A stretch of DNA of 64,000 bases from Butyricicoccus pullicaecorum DSM 23266 (lineage in GTDB: Bacteria; Bacillota; Clostridia; Oscillospirales; Butyricicoccaceae). The stretch spans positions 186,001 to 250,000 of the forward strand of contig NZ_FUXW01000001.1 of the NCBI RefSeq assembly GCF_900167005.1. Reading direction: 5' to 3'. The position numbers and the translations under genes were made by a program. Of the stretch, positions 1 to 7,448 are shown one piece after another; position 1 is the stretch's first letter, and every line of letters begins with the position of its first letter. The notes under the pieces are model-generated. The model saw only the letters and a list, made by a program, of their open reading frames with translations. It searched no databases and was not told where the DNA came from.

Positions 1-523
<523 letters not shown>

Positions 524-572
524 GAAAAAATCCCTCCTCTGCCTGCATTAGCATGACACCGGAGGGAAGAGT

Positions 573-1907
573 TTATGCTTTTTTCTGCTTCCAGATGCCC
601 GAGCGGACGAACAGAAGCGAGGCCACTGTGCCGATCAGCCAGCCGACCGGCCAGCTCAGCCAGATGCCGATGACACCGAGACCCAACACGATGGAGAAGA
701 CGTAAGCCAGCACCACGCGCAGGATGAGGTCGGAGAAGGTCGAGACCATGAACGGCCCCATCGCACCCGCACCGCGCAGTACGCCGTCGGCGCTGAGTTT
801 GAGCGAAATCATGGCGTAGAACGGGGTAACGACCTGTAAAAACAGCGCACCGGCTGCGATGACACCGGTCTCACCGGCACCGACGAACAGGCGCATCACG
901 AGCGAGCCGCCCAGCGCGAACAGCAGAGAGAAGGGGATCGCGACTGCGACCGAAATTTTCATACCGGCTTTGAGTCCCTGGGTGACACGATCATAGCGTC
1001 CTGCACCGATGTTCTGCGCGGAAAAACTGGAAATTGCGCTGCCCATGGCGGTCAGACCGACGATCACAAAGTTATTGAGCTTCATAGCTGCCGAATAACC
1101 GCCAACAATCTCCCAGTTGTAGCCGTTGACCAGCCACTGAATGAACAGGTTGCCGACCGAGATAAAGCTCTGCTGGAGAATGCTGGGAACGGCCAGATAG
1201 GCGACGCGCAGCAGCATATTGCCCGAAAAACGGCGGAACGGTGCACTTTGCAGACCGCGCAGACGGGACAGCAGGATGACAAAGGCCAGAACGGATGCCA
1301 CACCCTGCGCAAGGAAGGTCGCCCAGGCGATACCGGACACGCCGAGGTCAAAGAAAGCAACCAAGACGTAGTCTAAGATGACGTTGCCGACCGACGAGCC
1401 GATGAGCAGATAGAGCGGCGTTTTGCTGTCGCCGAGTGCGTTAAAGATACCGGTACAGATGTTGTACAGGAAGAGGAAGATCATGCCGTAAAAGTAGATG
1501 CGCAGATATTGGTCTGCGTCGGCAAAGATGTAGTCCTCGGTACCCAGACCGCGCAGCATGTCGGTGCAGAAAAGCAGACCGCCGAGCGTCAGGATCACCG
1601 CGATGCACAGGCTGGCGAGGATGGAGGTCGAGACCGCGGTTTTCATGCGGTCGTACTCACGTGCGCCGAACAGCTGGGATACTGCAACCGAACAGCCCAG
1701 ATTCAGACCGGTCGCGACCGCCATAAACAGCATGGTGACCGGATACGATACGCCGATCGCGGCGAGCGCTGCACCGCCGACGCACTGGCCGGCGATCATG
1801 CTGTCCGCAATTTGATACATTTGTTGAAATGCTACGCTGCACAGCAGAGGCAGCGCAAAACGCCACAGGATTTTACCGGGTTGTCCCTCGGTCAGGTTGG
1901 TTACCAT
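573..1907 (-). CDS. MATE family multidrug/sodium antiporter
   Basis: This is an integral membrane exporter of the MATE superfamily, which uses a Na+ or H+ gradient to expel drugs or metabolites. At about 444 residues with roughly 12 hydrophobic segments it has the normal family length. It begins with the typical LTEGQPGKILWRFALPLL stretch, and the paired halves are visible as two six-helix blocks. I chose ATG 1907 because GGGGG at about 1918-1922 gives good spacing; an upstream in-frame ATG at 1928 adds seven residues with a weaker site. It lies just upstream of the partial ABC ATPase (about 50 nt gap) and may be cotranscribed with it. The actual substrate cannot be read from sequence. A second MATE protein is encoded at 32335-33642. 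Confidence 0.93.
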   Translation of the reverse strand: MVTNLTEGQPGKILWRFALPLLCSVAFQQMYQIADSMIAGQCVGGAALAAIGVSYPVTMLFMAVATGLNLGCSVAVSQLFGAREYDRMKTAVSTSILASLCIAVILTLGGLLFCTDMLRGLGTEDYIFADADQYLRIYFYGMIFLFLYNICTGIFNALGDSKTPLYLLIGSSVGNVILDYVLVAFFDLGVSGIAWATFLAQGVASVLAFVILLSRLRGLQSAPFRRFSGNMLLRVAYLAVPSILQQSFISVGNLFIQWLVNGYNWEIVGGYSAAMKLNNFVIVGLTAMGSAISSFSAQNIGAGRYDRVTQGLKAGMKISVAVAIPFSLLFALGGSLVMRLFVGAGETGVIAAGALFLQVVTPFYAMISLKLSADGVLRGAGAMGPFMVSTFSDLILRVVLAYVFSIVLGLGVIGIWLSWPVGWLIGTVASLLFVRSGIWKQKKA

Positions 1908-1968
1908 CCGTGACGCGCCCCCTTTCATTTGGCCCTATTTTTAGGACGTTTGGTTTCATTCGGTTTTC

Positions 1969-1998
1969 ATTATACGTCTAAAACACCGTTTGCTGCAA
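1969..1998 (-). promoter_or_regulatory. Promoter for the MATE gene
   Basis: On the minus strand, -35 TTGCAG (1993-1998) and a perfect -10 TATAAT (1969-1974) are separated by 18 nt, about 60 nt upstream of the MATE start. SigA-type by consensus; start site not observed. Confidence 0.6.
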
Positions 1999-2064
1999 GG
2001 GCAGAGGGCGGGAAATCGACCATTTTCAGCAGATGGTACAGTTTTACCGTTCGAGAGACCGGAC

Positions 2065-2093
2065 TTGACAGACAGATTGATCTGTCTTAAAGT
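2065..2093 (+). promoter_or_regulatory. Promoter with palindromic operator upstream of the azoreductase-like gene
   Basis: A perfect -35 TTGACA (2065-2070) is followed after 17 nt by a weaker -10 TAAAGT (2088-2093). The spacer is filled by a perfect dyad, AGACAGA-TTGA-TCTGTCT (2070-2087). An operator in this position would block RNA polymerase, so the gene is probably under a repressor such as a MarR, TetR or HxlR protein (inference). No regulator gene is adjacent. Confidence 0.6.
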
Positions 2094-2120
2094 GGAGGGA
2101 GAACAAGGAGGTCAAAAAAT

Positions 2121-2723
2121 ATGCGCGTTTTATTTGTAGATGGATGCATTCGCGGAGCGCAGTCACGCACACGCATGCTGGCACAGACATTTTTGGATAC
2201 ATTGACCGCGAGAAAACCCGGTTGCACGGTGGAAATCGCGGATTTAAATACACTGCGTCTGGTTCCGCTCTTTGGGGACACTTTGGCCGAGCGAGACGCG
2301 GCAGTCGCCAAGCAGGACTGGACAAATCCGTGGTTTGCGCAGGCGGTGCAGTTTCAGCAGGCCGATTTGATCGTCCTTGCGGCACCGTTCTGGGAGGGAA
2401 CCTTCCCAGCAGCCATGCACACCTATATTGAGCATATCTGCGCGGCTGGCCTGACCTTTAAGTATGGGGAAGACGGTTCGCAGATTGGCCTGTGCAAGGC
2501 GAAACACGCGGTATTTTTCGGCACCAAGGGCGGTATTTATTCGCAGGGCGCAGCACGGGAAGATGACTTTGCCGCACGATTCCTGAAAACTAATTTGCGT
2601 ATGCTGGGCATTCCGGAACTCGATGTCGTGGAGGCAGAAGGATTGGATATTGACGGCGCGGACGTGGAAGGAATTCTGGAACAGGCGAAGAATCAGGCGC
2701 ACGCTGTGGCAGAACGCCTGTAA
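2121..2723 (+). CDS. Flavodoxin-fold NAD(P)H oxidoreductase (azoreductase-like)
   Basis: The 200-residue product resembles the FMN-dependent NADH-azoreductase/NAD(P)H quinone reductase group, cytosolic homodimeric flavoproteins that pass two electrons from NAD(P)H to quinones, azo dyes or similar acceptors. The sequence opens with a flavodoxin-type strand (MRVLFVDGCIRGAQSRT), where the Ser/Arg/Thr turn would hold FMN phosphate. It continues with the typical LIVLAAPFWEGTFPAAMHTYIE segment and a later KHAVFFGTKGG strand-loop. Start ATG 2121 follows AAGGAGG with good spacing. It is transcribed alone, from a promoter that carries a palindromic operator, and ends in a hairpin array and a strong terminator. 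The exact electron acceptor is unknown. Confidence 0.87.
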   Translation: MRVLFVDGCIRGAQSRTRMLAQTFLDTLTARKPGCTVEIADLNTLRLVPLFGDTLAERDAAVAKQDWTNPWFAQAVQFQQADLIVLAAPFWEGTFPAAMHTYIEHICAAGLTFKYGEDGSQIGLCKAKHAVFFGTKGGIYSQGAAREDDFAARFLKTNLRMLGIPELDVVEAEGLDIDGADVEGILEQAKNQAHAVAERL

Positions 2724-2744
2724 TTCCCGCCCGCAGGCGAAATA

Positions 2745-2892
2745 AAGTTTTCGCCGGCCTTTTTCAAAAGGCCGCGGGTTCTCAGGGCAGAGCCCTGAGA
2801 CGGACTCCGCAGAGTCCGGAAACCCCTCTTGATTTTCGCCTTTGCGAAAATCAACCAAAAAGAAAAATAAAAGCGCCGTCCGCAGACGGCGC
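2745..2892 (+). repeat. Multi-hairpin 3'-UTR repeat, copy A1
   Basis: Five successive perfect hairpins begin 22 nt after the azoreductase stop. H1 2756-2773 has an 8-bp stem; H2 2780-2800 has 9 bp with loop AGA; H3 2801-2818 has 7 bp with loop CGCA; H4 2829-2854 has 11 bp; H5 2873-2892 has 8 bp with loop CGCA. Conserved linkers are TTTTCGCC before H1, GCGGG between H1 and H2, and AACCCC between H3 and H4. The same architecture with different stems recurs at 2947-3066 (minus), 29553-29695 (plus) and 30418-30571 (minus), in each case oriented with the gene just upstream. Confidence 0.75.
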
Positions 2893-2899
2893 AATCTCT

Positions 2900-2939
2900 G
2901 GAAAGACCAACCATTCGGTTGGTCTTTCCTTTTTTGTTT
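2900..2939 (+). terminator. Intrinsic terminator of the azoreductase transcript
   Basis: A 13-bp perfect stem, GGAAAGACCAACC (2900-2912) with its complement at 2917-2929, loop ATTC, is followed by a T-rich tail. Its arms also give an A-rich 5' flank, so weak activity for the opposite strand is possible. Confidence 0.88.
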
Positions 2940-2946
2940 GTTTTAA

Positions 2947-3066
2947 TTGAAACCCGGGGCGGGCACCGGGTTTCAAAAAGGGATTTCGCGCTCTGCGGAG
3001 CGCGACTTGAGGCTCTGCCTCAAGACTCCGCAAGCCTTTCGAGAAAGGCTTGAGCGAAAGCTTCAA
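2947..3066 (-). repeat. Multi-hairpin 3'-UTR repeat, copy A2
   Basis: Read on the minus strand directly after the nhaC stop: H1 3031-3052 (10-bp stem), H2 3006-3024 (8 bp, loop AGA), H3 2986-3005 (8 bp, loop CGCA), linker AATCCC, and H4 2947-2976 (11 bp, TTGAAACCCGG arm). The linkers TTTCGC and GCGGA and both loop sequences match copy A1, while the stem sequences differ with base pairing kept. The copy faces A1 across the terminator at 2900-2939. Confidence 0.75.
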
Positions 3067-3068
3067 CA

Positions 3069-4568
3069 TTACTTTTGCGCTTCCTTTTTCGCCATGCGGG
3101 TCATTACAGTAGCGTAGATCACCATGAGAACCGCGCCGACTGCCAGACCAGCCCAGCCGTTCTGCGACAGACCGGCAACCAGATAGCCGACAAAGCTGAT
3201 TGCTGCAATGGACAGCGCGTAGGGGATCTGGGTGGAAACGTGGTCGATATGGTGGCACTGTGCGCCAGCGGAAGCCAGAATGGTGGTATCCGAGATGGGC
3301 GAGATGTGGTCGCCGCAGACTGCGCCTGCAAGGCAGGCTGCAACCGTGATGGTGAGCATCTCGTTTGCGCCGAAAATGCTGACAGCAATCGGAATCAGAA
3401 TGCTGAACGTACCCCAGGAAGTACCGGTTGCAAATGCAAGACCGAGTGCAATGAGGAAGAACAGTGCGGGCATGAACAGACCGATGGCCGACTCAGGATT
3501 CACAAAACCAGCAACGAAACCGCGCAGGTTAAGGTAATCATCCGAGCAGATGCCGGACAGCGTCCATGCAAGGGTCAGAATGAAGATTGCGGGAACCATT
3601 GCCTTGAAGCCAGCGGTGAAGGACTCACAGAACTGGCTGAAGGTCAGGATGCCGCGGGGAACGTACATCAGGAAGGTGAAGACCAGTGCGGCAAAGGAGC
3701 CGAGAACCAGTGCGTCGGAGGACGAGCAGTTTGCGAATGCGTTGGAAATCGCCTCGAAGGACAGCTCGTGAATACCGCCGCCCGAGTAGATCATCGCCGA
3801 AATGCAGGCAACGATCAGGAACAGGATGGGGATGATGAGGTCCTTAACCGAACCCGAACCACAGATGACCGTGGATTCCTCGCCGGTCGAGTCGATCTTG
3901 CCGCTCTCCAGAATTTTCTTGTTGTACTTGCCCATCGCCATAAAGTCAACGTCTGCGATCATCAGCCAGAGAATGAATGCCAGCGTCAGCAGTGCGTAGA
4001 GGTTGAAGGGGATGGTGCTCAGGAACAGAGTAAAGCCATTGATGCCTGCATCCTCGGGCAGAGAGGAGGTGACGGCAGCTGCCCAGCTGGAAATCGGTGC
4101 GATGATGCACACGGGAGCTGCGGTCGCGTCGATGATGTAGGCCAGCTTTGCGCGGGTAACCTTGTACTTATCGGTAACCGGACGCATAACCGTACCGACG
4201 GTCAGGCAGTTGAAGTAGTCGTCGACGAAGATGAACATGCCGAGGAACGAGGTTGCCAGCAGCGAGCCGCGGCGGCTCTTGATGACGTGGGATGCCCATT
4301 CGCCGTAGGCGCGGGACGCGCCCGACTTGGTCACGAGGGATACCAGAATACCCAGCATGACCAGGAAGATGAGGATGCCAATGTTGTCGCTGATTTTGCT
4401 GCCCATGATCGAGAACGTAGTCTCGGTCGCGTGCAGCGGGTTGCCGCCACAGAATAACAATGCACCTGCGAAAATACCGATCAGCAGAGAGGAGTAAACC
4501 TCTTTGGTGATCAGCGCAAGCGCGATTGCGATAATCGGAGGCAGAACCGCAAAAATTGTTGCGCTCAT
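3069..4568 (-). CDS. nhaC: NhaC-family Na+/H+ antiporter
   Basis: A 499-residue polytopic membrane protein with about 11-13 hydrophobic helices belongs to the NhaC ion-transporter family, whose members exchange Na+ for H+ or related ions and organic acids across the cytoplasmic membrane. Typical features include the FIFVDDYFNCLTVGTVMRPVTDKYKV segment near residue 110, with paired aspartates in a membrane helix, and a second conserved half containing FATGTSWGTFS near residue 390. ATG 4568 follows TAAGGAG with good spacing. It is a single-gene unit with its own promoter and ends in hairpin repeat A2. The substrate could instead be malate-lactate or arginine-like, as in some NhaC relatives, so only the family is firm. 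Confidence 0.88.
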   Translation of the reverse strand: MSATIFAVLPPIIAIALALITKEVYSSLLIGIFAGALLFCGGNPLHATETTFSIMGSKISDNIGILIFLVMLGILVSLVTKSGASRAYGEWASHVIKSRRGSLLATSFLGMFIFVDDYFNCLTVGTVMRPVTDKYKVTRAKLAYIIDATAAPVCIIAPISSWAAAVTSSLPEDAGINGFTLFLSTIPFNLYALLTLAFILWLMIADVDFMAMGKYNKKILESGKIDSTGEESTVICGSGSVKDLIIPILFLIVACISAMIYSGGGIHELSFEAISNAFANCSSSDALVLGSFAALVFTFLMYVPRGILTFSQFCESFTAGFKAMVPAIFILTLAWTLSGICSDDYLNLRGFVAGFVNPESAIGLFMPALFFLIALGLAFATGTSWGTFSILIPIAVSIFGANEMLTITVAACLAGAVCGDHISPISDTTILASAGAQCHHIDHVSTQIPYALSIAAISFVGYLVAGLSQNGWAGLAVGAVLMVIYATVMTRMAKKEAQK

Positions 4569-4620
4569 GTGTTTTTCTCCTTACTTATAATTTTTGATAC
4601 TAGTTTCTATCCGTCTAATC

Positions 4621-4649
4621 ATTATACACGGCGCGACATATTTTTACAA
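4621..4649 (-). promoter_or_regulatory. Promoter of nhaC
   Basis: Minus-strand -35 TTGTAA (4644-4649) and -10 TATAAT (4621-4626) have an ideal 17-nt spacer, about 50 nt before the nhaC start. Confidence 0.7.
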
Positions 4650-4675
4650 GTTTTTTACCTCATTTCCTGCACGGA

Positions 4676-4996
4676 TTATAAGATTTCCTGATTTGGGTTC
4701 CATTGGCAGGCGGCGAGGTCGACTCGACCGTCGGGCAGGAAGGGGATGCCGTCGGCTTCCAGCAATGCTTTCTGAATATCGCTGCCGCCGAAGGCAAAGG
4801 CACTCGACGTACAGCCGTTGCGGTCGACCACGCGATAACAGGGGATGCCGTCCGGGTCGGGATTGACATGCAGTGCATAGCCGACCACGCGCGCCCAGCG
4901 GGGATTGCCTGCCAGACGGGCAACCTGACCATAAGTTGCAACCGTTCCGCGCGGGATACTGCGCACGACGGCATAAATACGTTCATAACTATTCAT
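4676..4996 (-). CDS. MGMT-family (methylated-DNA cysteine methyltransferase-like) protein
   Basis: This 106-residue protein is the winged-helix DNA-binding/active-site domain of the O6-alkylguanine-DNA alkyltransferase family without an N-terminal domain. Visible are the helix-turn-helix region (RGTVATYGQVARLAG), the Arg-finger segment RVVGYALHVNP, and the active-site motif as PCYRV around Cys53. In true MGMT this is PCHRV, where Cys accepts the alkyl group; in alkyltransferase-like proteins the Cys is replaced by Trp or Ala. Here Cys is kept but His becomes Tyr, so catalysis versus damage-sensing is open. Monocistronic; ATG 4996 is preceded by GGAGGATTC. It lies between nhaC and a secreted protein, both on the same strand. 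Confidence 0.85.
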   Translation of the reverse strand: MNSYERIYAVVRSIPRGTVATYGQVARLAGNPRWARVVGYALHVNPDPDGIPCYRVVDRNGCTSSAFAFGGSDIQKALLEADGIPFLPDGRVDLAACQWNPNQEIL

Positions 4997-5159
4997 TCGG
5001 AATCCTCCCGTGAAACGTTCTTATTTTGCTTAGTGTACCGCGTTTTGATGCGCAGGGCAAGTATCTGCACGCAATTCAGCCTCAAAAGGCAGAAAGAAGC
5101 CCGGAGCACACGAAAGAAATCGCATACCCCGGGCGAGGAGAAGATTGGCAATGTGGAAT

Positions 5160-5801
5160 TTAAGCCTTTCGGGTCAGCGCGCAGCCGATATCGCAGCTGT
5201 CGCCGTCGCGGAAGGTGATATGGATGATACAGAAGACCTGGTCATAGTCCTGCTCTCCGTCGGGAGAGAGAAAGGAGACCGGGAACGAGCAGGCGGTCAC
5301 TTCACCGTCTTCCGAGGGAATCATGCTGACGCTCTGCACCGAGTAGTTGGATAACTCGGTCATCGGCAGACCGGTTTTCGGGTCGTAGGCGGTATTGGGA
5401 TCAAATTCAACTTCCACCCGTTCGATGTCCTTGCCGGGTGTTTCCAGGGTGAGATTGGTGGCCTGGGGCACGCTGTCCCATTTGCCGGTCATCTCGATCG
5501 CCTGTGCCGTGCTCAGCCGATCTACTTCGGCGCTGTCCCACTGGTTGGGATAGCTCTGCACGCTGGTCAGCTCGCCGGTCAGCCCGTCAGGCTGGGAAAA
5601 AGTCAGGGAGTAGGTAAAACCTTCCATCAAACCGTCGGCGGTTTTGAGGGAAGTAGAGGATTGCTGTGCCGCATCAAGCGGAATCTGCTGCACGACCGCG
5701 TTTTGTTCGGTGGGTGCTGCGGTTGCTGTCGTTTGTGCACGTCCGGGTGCAATCGCTGCAATGATCAGCGCGATGCCCAGGATAATGGGGGCACGGTTCA
5801 T
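5160..5801 (-). CDS. Secreted protein of unknown function
   Basis: I do not recognise this 213-residue family. It begins with a short basic start and a hydrophobic core ending around residue 22 (ALIIAAIAPGRAQ), a probable Sec signal peptide. A Thr/Ala/Gln-rich linker follows, then a beta-rich domain with features such as YSLTFSQPDG, VEVEFDPNTAYDPKTG and a C-terminal stretch with three Cys (about residues 192-206). It is probably exported and either released or wall-associated, as there is no lipobox, sortase motif or SLH domain. ATG 5801 follows AAAGGAGC with good spacing. It is not obviously in an operon; the divergent LytTR promoter lies about 180 nt upstream. Confidence 0.72.
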   Translation of the reverse strand: MNRAPIILGIALIIAAIAPGRAQTTATAAPTEQNAVVQQIPLDAAQQSSTSLKTADGLMEGFTYSLTFSQPDGLTGELTSVQSYPNQWDSAEVDRLSTAQAIEMTGKWDSVPQATNLTLETPGKDIERVEVEFDPNTAYDPKTGLPMTELSNYSVQSVSMIPSEDGEVTACSFPVSFLSPDGEQDYDQVFCIIHITFRDGDSCDIGCALTRKA

Positions 5802-5943
5802 ACCCGATCAGCTCCTTTCATCGAATTCTATCTAATATTAAGACGCGCAGTTGCCGGAAAAAGTTCCGAAAGTCTAAAAAATTTTTTGGTTTTTGTCGGA
5901 CTGCGAAAAAACTGCACGAAAACCAGCTGTTTCCTCAACACTT

Positions 5944-6014
5944 TGACCACTTACCGGCGCTATATGACCGCTTACCGCGCAGGACTTGCACATGGGAACG
6001 CCAGACTGTATACT
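5944..6014 (+). promoter_or_regulatory. LytTR-type direct-repeat operator and promoter
   Basis: Two 13-nt direct repeats, TGACC[A/G]CTTACCG, start at 5944 and 5965, a 21-bp period. LytTR regulators such as AgrA bind direct repeats with this helical spacing (established for the family). Next comes -35 TTGCAC (5986-5991), a 17-nt spacer and -10 TATACT (6009-6014). The layout suggests autoregulation of the LytTR gene starting at 6041. Confidence 0.7.
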
Positions 6015-6040
6015 GAAGCCAGAACAGGGGGAATGTGCAC

Positions 6041-6493
6041 ATGAAGGTCTTGCAAAAACGCATCCCGGCCGAGGCCGAGGAGTACGCCGTCCTGCACCTG
6101 CATGCGCAGGATGTAGCGACCGACCGACTGGTACGGTACTTGGAACAGGAATATTTTCGCGCGGTGCGCTTGCTGTGCCGCAAGGGAGATCAGACCGTGC
6201 CGGTGGACTGTGAGAACGTCTGCTGCATCGAGACCGAGGGCGAAGTGCTGCGCGTGTGCACGATGGACGACGTGCTGACGCTGCCCGAACGGCTCTATCA
6301 GGTGCAGCGTCTGCTACCGCAGAGCTTTGTGCAGGCCGCACGCGGGGTGCTGGTCAACTTAGACCGCATCGAGTGTTTTGAACCCCTGCCCAATGGCCTT
6401 ATCCGTGCCAGACTGGCAAATCAAGAATATGTCTATATCTCCCGCAAATATGCCAGAGAATTGCGTGAGCGACTGAAGGAGGGGACGTTATGA
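6041..6493 (+). CDS. LytTR-domain transcriptional regulator
   Basis: A 150-residue DNA-binding protein without a receiver domain. The N-terminal 45 residues are short and variable. From about residue 50 it follows the LytTR pattern: a YFRAVRLLCRKGD strand pair, VPVDCENVCCIETEGEVLRVCT, LPERLYQVQRLLPQSFVQAARGVLVNLDRIECFE and the C-terminal YVYISRKYARELRERL helix. Stand-alone LytTR proteins often regulate, and are controlled by, the small membrane protein encoded next to them. ATG 6041 is chosen for the AGGGGGAA site; GTG 6035 is also possible. The stop overlaps the next gene by ATGA, so the pair is translationally coupled. Confidence 0.9.
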   Translation: MKVLQKRIPAEAEEYAVLHLHAQDVATDRLVRYLEQEYFRAVRLLCRKGDQTVPVDCENVCCIETEGEVLRVCTMDDVLTLPERLYQVQRLLPQSFVQAARGVLVNLDRIECFEPLPNGLIRARLANQEYVYISRKYARELRERLKEGTL

Positions 6494-7146
6494 AGGGATT
6501 TTTGCAGCTGTGCCGCAGTCAGCTGCTGTCCGGTATCAGTCTGGGACTTGCCCTGATGGTGTCCGCGCTCTTTGCCGTGTACAGCTTCGGGGACAGCGCG
6601 ATCTCTGCCCGTTGGATGAACCTGCTGCCATGCATGACCGTACTCTACATGCTGGCCGGTGTGCTGCTGATGGCGTGGCATCGCCGACCGCCGCGCCGCA
6701 GACCGGCGACACCATACTTGTCCGGTCTCAATGCGCGATATATCTGGGTGCTTCCGGCATTTCTGTGGTGGCTGCTCTTCCGCCTGACCGGTTTTGACGT
6801 GCTGGAGCGCTGCCTGCTGTTCAACCTCATCTTGCTCGCCGTCCTGTGGACGGTCGAATACAGCATGGCGCGACGCATGGCTAAGGCGCTCAATGGCGCA
6901 CTGGGGACGCGCACGCCGACGGTCATGCCGGCCAGTCTGATCGTTGATCTGGACGACTGCCCCAAGGGAATCGAAGCTTTCTGCATCGAAATCGAGCGCT
7001 ACTGCATCAAAAACCACATCGACTATCAGTTTATTGAGCGCGACAAACCGGCCATTGTTTTGATGAACGGCGTCAAACACCGGGTCGAGCTGGGTGTCTA
7101 TTACGGCTATGTGCCCGGGTGGTTCCTGAAATTCACCGAGCTGTGA
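6490..7146 (+). CDS. Four-helix membrane protein with a C-terminal domain shared with the next gene
   Basis: A 218-residue protein overlapping the LytTR gene by 4 nt. Residues 1-135 hold about four hydrophobic helices, as in the DUF3021-type partners of LytTR regulators, which are thought to restrain them at the membrane. After a short linker, residues 145-218 form a soluble module (IEAFCIEIERYCIKN, then YQFIERD, MNGVKHRVELG, YYGYVPGWFLKF). The next gene encodes the same module alone: IERYC, a charged strand, a NG/DGV-H turn and a Tyr/Gly-rich end line up. I cannot name the domain. Likely role, by context: sensing or anchoring for the LytTR protein. Confidence 0.75.
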   Translation: MKGFLQLCRSQLLSGISLGLALMVSALFAVYSFGDSAISARWMNLLPCMTVLYMLAGVLLMAWHRRPPRRRPATPYLSGLNARYIWVLPAFLWWLLFRLTGFDVLERCLLFNLILLAVLWTVEYSMARRMAKALNGALGTRTPTVMPASLIVDLDDCPKGIEAFCIEIERYCIKNHIDYQFIERDKPAIVLMNGVKHRVELGVYYGYVPGWFLKFTEL

Positions 7147-7159
7147 GGAGGGATTCTCT

Positions 7160-7384
7160 ATGAAATGGCTGCATCCATCGTTCTGGGTGACCTATGACAA
7201 ATCCACCTATCCGACGGTCGCGGACGCACAGCAGGCGATCGAGCGGTATTGCCGGGAAAACGGTCACACCTGCCGCTTTTTAGAGGATGATACCGTAGAG
7301 ATCGACGGTGTTCCGCATGAGATTTACCGGGGATATGAACCGGGCAGTCGGGGAAACTACGGCATCAAATGCCGAAAACTGTAA
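7160..7384 (+). CDS. Small stand-alone copy of the operon's unknown C-terminal domain
   Basis: A 74-residue protein with no membrane segment, starting at ATG 7160 after GAGGAGGG. It reads TVADAQQAIERYCREN, then CRFLEDDTVEIDGVPHEI, then a Tyr/Gly-rich tail (YRGYEPGSRGNYGIKC). It can be aligned by eye with residues 150-218 of the preceding membrane protein, so it is probably a duplicated or detached ligand- or partner-binding module. It is the last gene of the LytTR operon, followed by a strong terminator. Not recognised as any named family; the function is unknown. Confidence 0.72.
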   Translation: MKWLHPSFWVTYDKSTYPTVADAQQAIERYCRENGHTCRFLEDDTVEIDGVPHEIYRGYEPGSRGNYGIKCRKL

Positions 7385-7395
7385 TCAGGCCAAAG

Positions 7396-7428
7396 AAAAC
7401 CGCTCCTGTTTGAGGAGCGGTTTTTCTA
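7396..7428 (+). terminator. Terminator of the LytTR operon
   Basis: Twelve-bp stem AAAACCGCTCCT (7396-7407) pairs with 7413-7424 across loop GTTTG, followed by a T-run. The symmetrical A/T flanks allow it to serve the convergent HtrA gene as well. Confidence 0.88.
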
Positions 7429-7448
7429 TTTATATGGTTCAGAGAGGT

